Assembly (NCBI RefSeq): GCF_033441515.1
Contig: NZ_JAWQJT010000002.1
Coordinates: 744,001-808,000 of the forward strand
Length of the DNA: 64,000 bases
Source of the DNA: Amycolatopsis solani
GTDB taxonomy: Bacteria; Actinomycetota; Actinomycetes; Mycobacteriales; Pseudonocardiaceae
Reading direction: 5' to 3'
Shown here: one piece after another, positions 34,244-43,339 of the stretch
How the letters are laid out: each line of letters begins with the position of its first letter
How positions within the stretch are numbered: position 1 is the first letter of the stretch
Position numbers and translations under genes: made by a program
The notes under the pieces: model-generated
The model's input: the letters and a program-made list of their open reading frames with translations, nothing else
What the model was told of the DNA's origin: nothing
Database searches by the model: none

Positions 34244-36414
34244 CGGCGTTCCTCCGGCGCCACTGGCTGCTCCTCCTGCTCCTCGTCCCGGCGATCACGC
34301 TCCGGGTGCTGACCTGGCTCGCCTACCGGCCGGCGCTGCTGTACATCGATTCGTTCCGCTACCTCGACAACCTGCACGCGCTGCGCGCCGACCAGCTCGA
34401 CCCGATCGGCTACGACCTGGTGCTGCGGCCGCTCCTCGCGGTCGGCGGCCTGGCGTGGGTGGCGGCGGTCCAGCACGCCGGCGGAATCCTGATCGCGATC
34501 GGCTTGTACGCGCTCGTGCGGCGGCTCGGCGGCCGCCCGTGGGTCGCCGCGCTCGCCGCGGTGCCGCTGCTGTTCGACGCCTACCAGCTGCAGATCGAAC
34601 AGAACATCATGTCCGAGGTGACGTTCGAGGCGGTGCTCCTCGGGCTCCTGTGGCTGCTGCTCGGCTGGGGTACGCCGGGCTGGAAACGCGCCGGCGTCGC
34701 GGGGTTGCTGCTCGGCTTCGGCGTGCTGACCCGGCTGATCGGCGTCTCCCTTGCCCTGCCGCTGCTGGTGTTCCTCGTCGTGGCCGGGGGAGCGTGGCGG
34801 CACTGGGCGGGCTGGCGCCGGGCCGGTGCCGGGCTGCTCGGCCTGCTCGCCGTCCTCGTGCCGTACTCGGCGCGGGTGCACTCGGAGACCGGGAAGTGGG
34901 GGCTGACCGGGCCGTCGGGGAACATGCTCTACGGCCGCACCGCCGCCGTCGCCGACTGCACGAGTCTCGACGTTTCAGCTGAACTGCGGGTGTTCTGCCC
35001 GGCCGAGCCGCGCGAGACCCGGCTGGTGGACAACTACACGCACGCCGACCTCGACCCGAACTGGCCCGGCCCGCTGCCGCCCGGCGCCGACAAGGCCGCG
35101 CTGGCCCACGCATTCGCCGTCGACGTCCTGAAGGAGCAGCCCGGCGACGTCGCCGCTGCGATCCTGGACGACTTCGCCAAGAGCTTCGCCTGGAGCCGCG
35201 AGCAGGATCCGACCGACGTGCCGCTCGACCGGTGGCAGTTCCAGCTGTCCTACCCGCAGTGGGCCGACCAGTCGCTCATCGACCTGGTCACGCGGCAGAA
35301 CGACGGCGTCGTGGCGAGCGTCGACCAACCGGTGGCGAAGATCCTGCGCGACTACCAGCTGGGCGGCGGCTACGTCTCCGGCGGAGTGCTCGGCCTGGCC
35401 GCACTGCTCGGGCTGCTGACGGTCTTCCGGCGCAAGAAGCCGCTGGACCGGGCGCGGGCGGGCGCGCTCCTGGCGGCGTCGAGCGGTCTGGTCCTGCTCT
35501 TCGCCTCGGCGGTGTTCCAGTTCTCGTGGCGCTACCAGATCCCGGCGCTCGTGCTGTTCCCGGTGGCCGGCACGCTCGGCTTCACGACGCTGACTTCGGC
35601 GAGCCGGAAGCGCCTCGCGGCCTTCCCCGACGACGTCGATTCCGTCGCCCTGGCCGACTTCCGCGGCCGCCACCCGGACGTTTCGTTCGCGCCGCTGACC
35701 GTCGTCATCGCCGCCTACCACGAGGCCGGCGGGATCGGCGAGGTCCTGGAGAAGATGCCGGACCGGTGCCTCGGGATGCCGGTGGACGTCCTCGTCGTCG
35801 TCGACGGCGGGACCGACGACACGGCCGCGATCGCCGAGGCGCACGGCGCGTACGTGTGCGTGGCGCCGCGCAACCGCGGCCAGGGCGCGGCCCTGCGCCT
35901 GGGCTACCACCTCGCGGCGGAGGCGGGTGCCGAGTACGTCGTCACGACCGACGCCGACGGCCAGTACGACAACAGCGAACTGGAAGCGCTGGTCAGCCCG
36001 GTCGTCGAGGGCACCGCGGACTTCGTCACCGGGTCCCGGCGGCTCGGGCACGAGGAGGCCGACAGCCGCGTCCGGTGGCTCGGCGTGCGGGTGTTCGCCG
36101 CGCTGGCGTCGGTGCTGACCGCGCGGCGGATCACCGACACGTCGTTCGGCTTCCGCGCGATGCGGGCCGAGCTGGCCTGCTCGGTGCCGCTCAACGAACC
36201 GCAGTACCAGTCCTCGGAGCTGCTGCTCGGCGTGACCGCGCGCGGCGCGAGGGTGCGTGAGCTGCCGATGAGCATGCGGCTGCGCAAGGCGGGCAAGAGC
36301 AAGAAGGGCGGCAGCCTCGTCTACGGCGCGAACTACGCCCGCGTCATGACGGGGACGTGGTGGCGGGGGTACGTGCTGCGCCGCGGCCGAAAACGACCCG
36401 GTCGAGCAGCGTGA
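34240..36414 (+). CDS. Fusion of a GT-C-like membrane domain and a GT2 glycosyltransferase
   Basis: The 724-residue protein begins with a PMT/ArnT-like membrane region (about residues 1-200, with YIDSFRYLDN in the first loop). A large extracytoplasmic segment follows (about 200-380), then more helices (about 380-450). A cytoplasmic GT2 domain from about residue 485 contains LTVVIAAYHEAGGIGEVLEK, VVVDGGTDD and the DxD motif in TTDADGQY (about 570). It resembles dolichol-phosphate-mannose-synthase-type enzymes. One chain may thus both make a polyprenyl-phosphate sugar and transfer it. It overlaps the convergent GtrA gene by 71 bases. The exact sugar and acceptor are unknown. Confidence 0.82.
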   Translation: MTAFLRRHWLLLLLLVPAITLRVLTWLAYRPALLYIDSFRYLDNLHALRADQLDPIGYDLVLRPLLAVGGLAWVAAVQHAGGILIAIGLYALVRRLGGRPWVAALAAVPLLFDAYQLQIEQNIMSEVTFEAVLLGLLWLLLGWGTPGWKRAGVAGLLLGFGVLTRLIGVSLALPLLVFLVVAGGAWRHWAGWRRAGAGLLGLLAVLVPYSARVHSETGKWGLTGPSGNMLYGRTAAVADCTSLDVSAELRVFCPAEPRETRLVDNYTHADLDPNWPGPLPPGADKAALAHAFAVDVLKEQPGDVAAAILDDFAKSFAWSREQDPTDVPLDRWQFQLSYPQWADQSLIDLVTRQNDGVVASVDQPVAKILRDYQLGGGYVSGGVLGLAALLGLLTVFRRKKPLDRARAGALLAASSGLVLLFASAVFQFSWRYQIPALVLFPVAGTLGFTTLTSASRKRLAAFPDDVDSVALADFRGRHPDVSFAPLTVVIAAYHEAGGIGEVLEKMPDRCLGMPVDVLVVVDGGTDDTAAIAEAHGAYVCVAPRNRGQGAALRLGYHLAAEAGAEYVVTTDADGQYDNSELEALVSPVVEGTADFVTGSRRLGHEEADSRVRWLGVRVFAALASVLTARRITDTSFGFRAMRAELACSVPLNEPQYQSSELLLGVTARGARVRELPMSMRLRKAGKSKKGGSLVYGANYARVMTGTWWRGYVLRRGRKRPGRAA

Positions 36415-36841
36415 ACTTGAGGACGAACACCAGCGCGTAACTGCCGGTGTACGCGCCGTCGACGAGCACGACCCACCAGAAGTGCGGCAGGTCCGCCCGC
36501 GCCAGCAGTGAACCGGCCAGCGTCGTCAGTCCGATCGAGGCGAGCCCGCCGAGACCGATGACCGCCAGGTAGGGCAGCAGCTCACGGCGGACGCGCGGCC
36601 GCCCGGTGCGGCCCCACACCCAGCGGCGGGTGACCAGGAAGTTCAGCACCGCGCCGGCGGCCCAGGCCAGCGTGCCGGCGAGCGCGGCGGCCCCTCCGGT
36701 GGCGAGGACGGTCAGCAGGACGACCTGGCTCAGCACCGTGGCGGCGACCGACGTCGCGGCGGCGCGGGCCAGGCGGGCCCAGCCGCGGCGGCGGGTCTTC
36801 TCCGTTGTGCGGGGCCGCACGCCGTTGGTTACGGTCGTCAT
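36344..36841 (-). CDS. GtrA family membrane protein
   Basis: The 165-residue protein has four predicted helices and the GtrA features GAVLNFLVTRRWVWG and VLKFTLLDRVVFGR. GtrA proteins are proposed flippases for polyprenyl-phosphate-linked sugars or partners of GT2 enzymes. It is convergent with the GT-C/GT2 fusion and overlaps its 3' end by 71 bases, yet it fits the same pathway. ATG 36841 is the natural start, preceding an N-terminal basic stretch. Confidence 0.85.
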   Translation of the reverse strand: MTTVTNGVRPRTTEKTRRRGWARLARAAATSVAATVLSQVVLLTVLATGGAAALAGTLAWAAGAVLNFLVTRRWVWGRTGRPRVRRELLPYLAVIGLGGLASIGLTTLAGSLLARADLPHFWWVVLVDGAYTGSYALVFVLKFTLLDRVVFGRGAARTPATTSPS

Positions 36842-36957
36842 GTCCCCATCCTCCCCGCGGGCCGGCCGCGCCGCCGTCCGGCCCCCGCACGCATAGGAGA
36901 TTCACAGCTCATTGCCAGGTCTTCATCAGCACCTGATCGCTAGCGTCGGGTTCTTGA

Positions 36958-38133
<1,176 letters not shown>

Positions 38134-38139
38134 CGAGTG

Positions 38140-38173
38140 GCGTGCGGGCTCCCCTGCCCGGGAGCCCGCACGC
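38140..38173. terminator. Bidirectional terminator after sqdB
   Basis: GCGTGCGGGCTCCC (38140-38153) pairs perfectly with GGGAGCCCGCACGC (38160-38173) around six bases and is followed by GCTTTT on the plus strand. It sits between two convergent genes. Confidence 0.85.
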
Positions 38174-38178
38174 GCTTT

Positions 38179-38538
38179 TCACCCGGGCATCTTGTCGAGG
38201 AAGCCGTGCACCGCGGCGATCTTCCCGTCCCGGAGTTCGACGACGTCGAACCCGATGGCGACCGGCTCGGCCCCGGGCGTGCCGAGGTGCCACTGGAACC
38301 GCGCGAGGTCGTGGTGCGCGTCGGGCGCCGCGGGCAGGCTGAAGGTGAGCCCGGCGAACTGCTGCTGCGCCCCGCCGACGAACTGGTCGATCCCGTCGTG
38401 CCCGGCGACGGCACCGAGCGGATCGGTGTAGCCGGCGTCGCCGGCGAAGACGTCGGCGATGAGCGCGCGGCGCTTGTCCCCATCGGTCTCGTTCCAGACG
38501 GCGATGTACTGCTCGACGAGGCCGCGGACGTCGTTCAT
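38179..38538 (-). CDS. NTF2/SnoaL-like small protein
   Basis: The 119-residue protein has the NTF2-like cone fold pattern: an N-terminal helix (VRGLVEQYIAVWNETDGDKRRALI), ADVFAGDAGYTDPLG, and strands ending in VVELRDGKIAAVHGFLDKMP. Such proteins act as isomerases, hydrolases or ligand carriers and cannot be assigned further. ATG 38538 is the natural start. A palindrome with ATTAC/GTAAT halves lies about 83 bases upstream (38621-38637) and matches one before the nearby XRE regulator gene, so it may be part of that regulon. Confidence 0.82.
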   Translation of the reverse strand: MNDVRGLVEQYIAVWNETDGDKRRALIADVFAGDAGYTDPLGAVAGHDGIDQFVGGAQQQFAGLTFSLPAAPDAHHDLARFQWHLGTPGAEPVAIGFDVVELRDGKIAAVHGFLDKMPG

Positions 38539-38620
38539 GGCTTTCTCCTTCGGTTGGGGGACAACGGGTTCCGTCGTCCTGTGCTGAGACCCACTCTGGC
38601 GGCGCGACGGCGGCGCGTCG

Positions 38621-38637
38621 ATTACGCGGCAGGTAAT
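38621..38637. promoter_or_regulatory. Palindrome ATTAC-N7-GTAAT (site 1)
   Basis: ATTAC-GCGGCAG-GTAAT lies between the divergent NTF2-like gene and the small gene at 38678. The same half-sites and spacing recur at 38968-38984 before the XRE regulator, suggesting one regulator binds both. Confidence 0.6.
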
Positions 38638-38677
38638 GCGGTGGCGGCGGCGCTCCCGGGTTCGCCAGACTTGCCGC

Positions 38678-38983
38678 GTGGAAGAAGATCCGAACGCGGT
38701 CACGAGCTCGGCGGGGGCCGACCCGGAACTGGTGCGCGCGGTGGTCGCGGCCGCGCGGTCCGACGAGCCGTGGTACGCGCTGGAAGAGCTGGCCACCGCC
38801 GGGTTCGAGCGGGGCGTGACGCCCGCCGGCCTGATGCGGGCCTGCTACGGCGCCCGTGACGCCATCGACGCGGCGGCGCCGGAGGGAACCGATGATCCGG
38901 CCGAAGACGAGGTCCTCGACCTGATGGACCGGCTCGTCGGCTGGTGCCGTCCGGGCGCGCGGCTGCCATTACCCCCGAAGTAA
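38678..38983 (+). CDS. Small hypothetical protein
   Basis: The 101-residue acidic protein starts at GTG 38678 (MEEDPNAVTSSAGADPELVR) and is mostly helical: VRAVVAAARSDEPWYALEELATAGFERGVTPAGLMRACYGARDAI, then DPAEDEVLDLMDRLVGW. No membrane segment is seen. I do not recognise the family. Palindromes of the ATTAC/GTAAT type flank it on both sides; the second overlaps its stop codon. Confidence 0.65.
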   Translation: MEEDPNAVTSSAGADPELVRAVVAAARSDEPWYALEELATAGFERGVTPAGLMRACYGARDAIDAAAPEGTDDPAEDEVLDLMDRLVGWCRPGARLPLPPK

Positions 38984-38985
38984 TG
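38967..38985. promoter_or_regulatory. Palindrome CATTAC-N7-GTAATG (site 2)
   Basis: The core repeats site 1 and is extended to a 13-bp arm (38960-38972 with 38980-38992). It lies about 20 bases before a TAGCGT -10 box (39006-39011) and 35 bases before the GTG of the XRE regulator, the place for autoregulation. Confidence 0.65.
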
Positions 38986-39019
38986 GCAGCCGCCCCACGC
39001 TCGCCGTAGCGTCGCCTCC

Positions 39020-39829
39020 GTGACGACTACGGTGCAGGCGGCCGCGCGGCAGCGGCCGGTGGGTGAGCTGCTGCGGGAATGGCGGGACCGGCGGCGGATC
39101 AGCCAGCTCGACCTGGCGATCTCGGCGGACGTTTCCACCCGCCACCTGAGCTTCGTGGAAACCGGCCGGTCCAAACCGAGCCGGGACATGGTGCTGCGGC
39201 TCGGGGAGCACCTCGAGGTTCCGCTCCGGGAGCGCAACCGGCTGCTCCTCGCCGCCGGGTACGCGCCCGCCTACACCGAGAACGCCTTGGGGGACCCGGA
39301 GCTGGACGCCGTGCGCCAGGCCGTCCGGCAGCTGCTCGCCGGGCACGAGCCGTACCCGGCCGCCGTCGTCGACCGGAACTGGGACCTCGTCGACGCCAAC
39401 GCGAGCATCGGGCTCTTCGTCGCCGGGATCGCGCCGGAGCTGACCACCAACGTGCTGCGCGCGACCCTGCACCCCGAAGGCATGGCGCCGCACATCCTGA
39501 ACCTGGGGGAGTGGCGCGCGCACCTGCTGGGCCGGCTGCGCCGCCAGGTCGGGCAGACCGCGGACGCCGGGCTCGCCGACCTCCTCGACGAGCTGCGCGG
39601 GTACCCCTGCGACCAGCCGGTGCCCGAGGTGGAGGTCCCTGGACCGGGTGACATCTTCGTGCCGCTGAAGTTCCGCCACGAGGGCACCGACCTGACGTTC
39701 TTCAGCACGGTCGCCACGTTCGGCACCCCGCTGGACGTCACCGTGGCGGAACTGGTGATCGAGTCGTTCTACCCGGCCGACCCGGCGACGGCGGCACATC
39801 TGCGCGAGCGGGCCGCGACGGTGGGATGA
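39020..39829 (+). CDS. XRE family regulator with MmyB-like ligand domain
   Basis: The 269-residue protein has an N-terminal XRE helix-turn-helix (LLREWRDRRRISQLDLAISADVSTRHLSFVETGRSKPSRDMVLRLGEHLEVPLRERNRLLLAAGYAP). An MmyB-like PAS-related domain follows, with YPAAVVDRNWDLVDAN and ending TFGTPLDVTVAELVIESFYPAD. MmyB-type domains bind fatty-acid-like ligands. TAGCGT at 39006-39011 lies only eight bases before GTG 39020, so the transcript is probably leaderless. Matching palindromes upstream mark a small regulon that may include the NTF2-like, hypothetical and aldo/keto reductase-like genes. Confidence 0.88.
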   Translation: MTTTVQAAARQRPVGELLREWRDRRRISQLDLAISADVSTRHLSFVETGRSKPSRDMVLRLGEHLEVPLRERNRLLLAAGYAPAYTENALGDPELDAVRQAVRQLLAGHEPYPAAVVDRNWDLVDANASIGLFVAGIAPELTTNVLRATLHPEGMAPHILNLGEWRAHLLGRLRRQVGQTADAGLADLLDELRGYPCDQPVPEVEVPGPGDIFVPLKFRHEGTDLTFFSTVATFGTPLDVTVAELVIESFYPADPATAAHLRERAATVG

Positions 39830-39872
39830 TGGGCGGTACCCGCGCAGCTTCCGAAGTGAGGATCACCGGTTG

Positions 39873-40652
39873 ATGGCCGTCCCGCCTTCGCTCGCCCTGT
39901 CCGACGGAGTCCGCATCCCCCAGCTGCTGTTCGGCGTCGCGGGGCTGTCCGCGGCCGAAACCGGCCGGGCCGTCCGCATCGCCCTCGACACCGGCTACCG
40001 CGGCATCGACACCACGCCCGGCACCGAGGAGGCCGTCGGCGCGGCCCTCGCCGGTGCGGACGTGCCCCGCGAAGAACTGTTCGTCAGCTTCAAGGTGCCC
40101 GCCCAGGGCTACGACGCCGCCCGCCGCGCCGCCGACCAGGCACTGGCCGCGCTGCAGCTCGAGCAGGTGGACCTGTGCCTCCTGGACGGCACGAAGGGCG
40201 CGTTCCCCGACACCTGGCGCGCGCTGAGCCGCTTGCGCGCCGACGGGCGCGTCCGGTCGCTCGGCGTGGCCGGCTTCGGCGTCGCCGAACTGCGCCGGCT
40301 GATCGACGCGACCGGGTCGGTCCCCGCCGTCAACCAGGTCGAGCTGCACCCGTGGCTGCAGCAGGTGCCGCTGCGCGAGTTCCACGCCGAGCGGGGCATC
40401 GTCACTGCCGCGTCGAGCCCGGCCGCGAACGCGGGGCTGCTGGCCGACGAGACGGTCACCGCGCTCGCGGCGAAGTACGGCAAGACGCCGGCCCAGATCG
40501 TGCTCCGGTGGCACCTGCAGGCCGGCACGGTCGCGGTGGCGGCGTCGGCCACCACCACCCGCACCCGCGAGCAGTTCGGGATCTTCGACTTCGAGCTCGC
40601 CGACGACGACGTCGACGTGGTCGCCGAACTCGACAACGGCACGCGCGTCTAG
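39873..40652 (+). CDS. Aldo/keto reductase-like protein with degenerate active site
   Basis: The 259-residue protein aligns along its length with DkgA-type aldo/keto reductases (GVRIPQLLFGV, NQVELHPWLQQ, YGKTPAQIVLRWHLQAG). Of the catalytic tetrad, the Asp (GIDTT) and Lys (SFKVP) remain. The Tyr segment reads DTTPGTEEAVG with no Tyr, and the His strand reads LCLLDGTKG with Asp where His is expected. The NADPH loop PKS is AAS. It may be a non-catalytic sensor or a repurposed enzyme. It follows the XRE regulator by 43 bases and overlaps the convergent repeat-protein gene by four. Confidence 0.83.
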   Translation: MAVPPSLALSDGVRIPQLLFGVAGLSAAETGRAVRIALDTGYRGIDTTPGTEEAVGAALAGADVPREELFVSFKVPAQGYDAARRAADQALAALQLEQVDLCLLDGTKGAFPDTWRALSRLRADGRVRSLGVAGFGVAELRRLIDATGSVPAVNQVELHPWLQQVPLREFHAERGIVTAASSPAANAGLLADETVTALAAKYGKTPAQIVLRWHLQAGTVAVAASATTTRTREQFGIFDFELADDDVDVVAELDNGTRV

Positions 40653-42346
40653 GTCGACTTGATCCCGGCGGCGGCGAAGTCGGCCTGCTGGGCGGGCTGC
40701 TCGAGGTACTCGCGGAACGTCTGGGCGGCGCGCAGCAGGGTGTCGTCGACGCCCTGGCCGGAGAGGCCGATGAACGGGTAGTCCGCGGAGCGGGCGTTGG
40801 CCACGGACTGCGCGGCGGAGCCGATCATCTCGGGCTTCTTGGTGGTCAGCTCGCTCACCCAGTACGACGACTCGGGCAGCCAGGCGGCCGGGAGCCCGCC
40901 GATGGAGTCCAGGTTGGCCCGTCCCACCAGCGCGTCGAGGACCTGCGACGACGGCTTGGCCTCGATCATCACGTGCACGCACTGCCCGTGCACGACGGTG
41001 GCGGCCTGGTTCCACCGCTCGGCCGCGGCGGTCAGCGGCTTCTGCACGCTCGGCGTGACGACGACCCGCATGTGCGAAGTACCACCGGAGCAGCTGGCGG
41101 CCTGCGCCTCGGCGCGGTTGTTGAGCTCGCTGTCGGCCCAGTTCCACCCGACGATGCCGAGCCCGATGAGGGCGGCGAGCACGAGGCAGGCGATCGGCCA
41201 GGTGGCGATCCGGCGGCGCGGAGCCTTCTTGCCGACGATCCGGTGCGAGCCGGTGGCGTCGCCTTTACCGACGGTCCGGTGCGAGCCGGTGCTCTCGCTG
41301 CGGCGGGGCGGGGCGGTGTTTTCGCCGGTCTCGGTGGTGTCGGTGCGCCGCTTGGCGCGGGTGCTCTCGGTCCGGGTGAGGGTCCGGGAGGAGTCGCTCG
41401 CCTCGGCGGCGGGGTAGTCGCCTTCGTCGGGCCGGGTGATGACCTCGGTGCGCTCGGCGGCGCTTTCGGCCCGCCGGTTGGCGCGGGGGGCGGCGGACTT
41501 GGTCTTGTTCGCGGCCGGGTAGGCACCGGAGGCTTCACCGCGGCGGGAGGGCGGTTCGCGCCGGGCGGTGATCGGGTAGTTGCCGGAGGCTTCCCCGCGC
41601 CGCGAGACGGAGGGCTCCTCGCGCCCGGCGGCGGGGTGCGCACCGGTGGCGGCGTTCGGCTGCGCGCCGGAGCGTCCGCGACGGTTCACAGCGGGGTAGG
41701 CGCCGCTGGCTTCACCACGCCCGGCGGCGGGGTGGGAGCCGGAGGTTTCGCCGCGGTCGGTGGTCGGCTGCGCGCCGGAGCGCCCGGCGGGGTATGCACC
41801 GCTAGCTTCGCCGCGTCCCGCAACGGGGTGCGAGCCGGAAGCCTCACCACGCCCGGCGACCGGGTACGAACCGGAGCGCTCGCCACGGCCCACGGCCGGG
41901 TAAGCGCCGCTGGCCTCGCCACGCCCGGCAGCGGGGTGCGAGCCGGAAGCTTCACCCCGGCCGGCGACGGGGTGCGAGCCGGAAGCTTCGCCACGGCCAG
42001 CGACGGGGTACGAGCCGGAAGCCTCACCACGCCCGGCGACCGGGTACGAACCGGAGCGCTCGCCACGGCCCACAGCCGGGTACGCGCCGCTGGCCTCACC
42101 GCGGCCCGCGACGGGGTACGAACCGGAAGCCTCGCCACGAGGAGCGCGCGGCGAACCGGTGGGGCGCCCGGCGATCCCGAACGCCTCCGAGATGGAGCTG
42201 CGCTTCGGCGTCCGGAAGGCGCCCGAAGCCTCGCTGCGGCCCTCGACCGGGTGGGAACCGGAGGCCTCGCCGCCGGGGGTCCCCGGGCGCGAAGTGCGGT
42301 CCTGAGGGTGCGGCACCGGCTCCTCGTCCCGGTAGTGTCGCCCCAT
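40649..42346 (-). CDS. Membrane protein with 12-residue repeat array and solute-binding-like domain
   Basis: The 565-residue protein starts at ATG 42346 (GAAAGGA upstream; ATG 42352 is less well spaced). Residues about 70-190 hold ten near-perfect 12-residue units of the type RGEASGSYPVAG, and degenerate units run to about 280. An acidic/basic region, one transmembrane helix (WPIACLVLAALIGLGIVGW, about 375-395) and an extracellular C-terminal domain of about 165 residues follow. The C-terminal part (MRVVVTPSVQKPLTAAAERWNQ ... FREYLEQPAQQADFAAAGI) resembles a shortened ABC-type solute-binding fold. The relatives with a VWA domain lack this array. The repeats are cytoplasmic and Ser/Tyr/Thr-rich, possibly phosphorylated. 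Confidence 0.75.
   Translation of the reverse strand: MGRHYRDEEPVPHPQDRTSRPGTPGGEASGSHPVEGRSEASGAFRTPKRSSISEAFGIAGRPTGSPRAPRGEASGSYPVAGRGEASGAYPAVGRGERSGSYPVAGRGEASGSYPVAGRGEASGSHPVAGRGEASGSHPAAGRGEASGAYPAVGRGERSGSYPVAGRGEASGSHPVAGRGEASGAYPAGRSGAQPTTDRGETSGSHPAAGRGEASGAYPAVNRRGRSGAQPNAATGAHPAAGREEPSVSRRGEASGNYPITARREPPSRRGEASGAYPAANKTKSAAPRANRRAESAAERTEVITRPDEGDYPAAEASDSSRTLTRTESTRAKRRTDTTETGENTAPPRRSESTGSHRTVGKGDATGSHRIVGKKAPRRRIATWPIACLVLAALIGLGIVGWNWADSELNNRAEAQAASCSGGTSHMRVVVTPSVQKPLTAAAERWNQAATVVHGQCVHVMIEAKPSSQVLDALVGRANLDSIGGLPAAWLPESSYWVSELTTKKPEMIGSAAQSVANARSADYPFIGLSGQGVDDTLLRAAQTFREYLEQPAQQADFAAAGIKST
41690..42140 (-). repeat. 36-bp tandem coding repeats
   Basis: The DNA for the RGEASGSYPVAG units forms 36-bp tandem repeats. 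Neighbouring copies are almost identical (for example the blocks around 41850-41910 and 42010-42090), which indicates recent expansion by slippage or recombination. Copy number probably varies between strains. This is coding DNA, not a CRISPR array. Confidence 0.85.
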
Positions 42347-42463
42347 CGTCATCCTTTCGGGGGTGAGCGCATGACAAGCACGCGCTGCGATGCAACCAAA
42401 CCGTTATCACCCTAACAGGTGAGTATCGGCGAGAGAATAATCTGACTGACAGTTGCGCGCGCC

Positions 42464-43339
42464 TCAGGGTGCTCCCCTGACCAGGCGATGGCAATGCGCA
42501 ATCAGGCGATGACGCACCGGCGCCGCCCGGCGGGCGAACGAGGCTTGTGCGCGGGCGTATTCGGCCCGTCCCTCGGCCGTCTCTACGCGCACCGGCGGGT
42601 AGCCGAGCGCGGCCAGGTCGTACGGGCTCGCGCGCATGTCGAGCGCGCGAATGTCCGCCGCCAGCTCGAAGCAGTCCGCCACCAGCTCGGCCGGCACGAA
42701 CGGGTCCAGCTTGTACGCCCACTTGAACAGGTCCATGTTCGCGTGCAGGCACCCGGGCTGTTCCAAGGAGACCTGCGTCTCCCTCGACGGCGTCAGCTCG
42801 TTGCGCGGCCGCGCGGGGGCGGTGAAGAAGCGAAACGCGTCGAAGTGCCCGCAGCGGATGTCCAGCGACTCCACGACGGCGTCGGTGCCCGCCGAACCCA
42901 GCCGCAGCGGTACCTGGTCGTGCCGCACCGAGTCGGCGGGCTCGCGGTAGACCATCGCCCACTCGTGCAGGCCGAAGCAGCTCAGCCGGGGCGCGCGGGA
43001 CGCCGTCGCGGTCAGCAGGCCCAGGACGAACTCCGCCGTCTTGGCCTTGCCCGGGGTGAACCCCGCGGGGTCGAGCACGACGCCGTCGGGCGTCGAGACG
43101 TAGCCCTTGCGGTCCAGGAAGCGCGCCGCCGCGGGCCCGGCGAGCGCGACGCCGGGCCCGGGCTGCCACCGCTCCAGGTGGGACGGCCGGTACGAGTAGT
43201 ACGTGAACAGGAAGTCCAGCACCGGGTGCTTTTCGCCGCGCGATCGGCGCTCCTGATGCGGGTCGGTCCACCGCCGCATCCGCTCGGTGTGCGCCGCCTC
43301 CCGGGCCAGCCAGTCCGGCTCGGCGAGTACTTCGGTCAT
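42464..43339 (-). CDS. Conserved actinobacterial protein commonly labelled 3-methyladenine DNA glycosylase
   Basis: The 291-residue protein has EAAHTERMRRWTDPHQERRSRGEKHPVLDFLFTYYSYRPSHLERW near its N-terminus and GCLHANMDLFKWAYKLDPFVP in the second half. This family is widespread in actinobacteria, and many database entries call it 3-methyladenine DNA glycosylase. I see neither the HhH-GPD nor the AAG/MPG signature, so that name is doubtful. The His/Asp/Cys-rich motifs (CGHFDAFRFF, CLHANMD) could bind metal. ATG 43339 overlaps the stop of the CBS-domain transporter gene by four bases. Confidence 0.75.
   Translation of the reverse strand: MTEVLAEPDWLAREAAHTERMRRWTDPHQERRSRGEKHPVLDFLFTYYSYRPSHLERWQPGPGVALAGPAAARFLDRKGYVSTPDGVVLDPAGFTPGKAKTAEFVLGLLTATASRAPRLSCFGLHEWAMVYREPADSVRHDQVPLRLGSAGTDAVVESLDIRCGHFDAFRFFTAPARPRNELTPSRETQVSLEQPGCLHANMDLFKWAYKLDPFVPAELVADCFELAADIRALDMRASPYDLAALGYPPVRVETAEGRAEYARAQASFARRAAPVRHRLIAHCHRLVRGAP

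Noticed and set aside
41690..42140. Regular repeats that might be a CRISPR array
   Set aside because: The units are contiguous without unique spacers and maintain a reading frame for 12-residue protein repeats.
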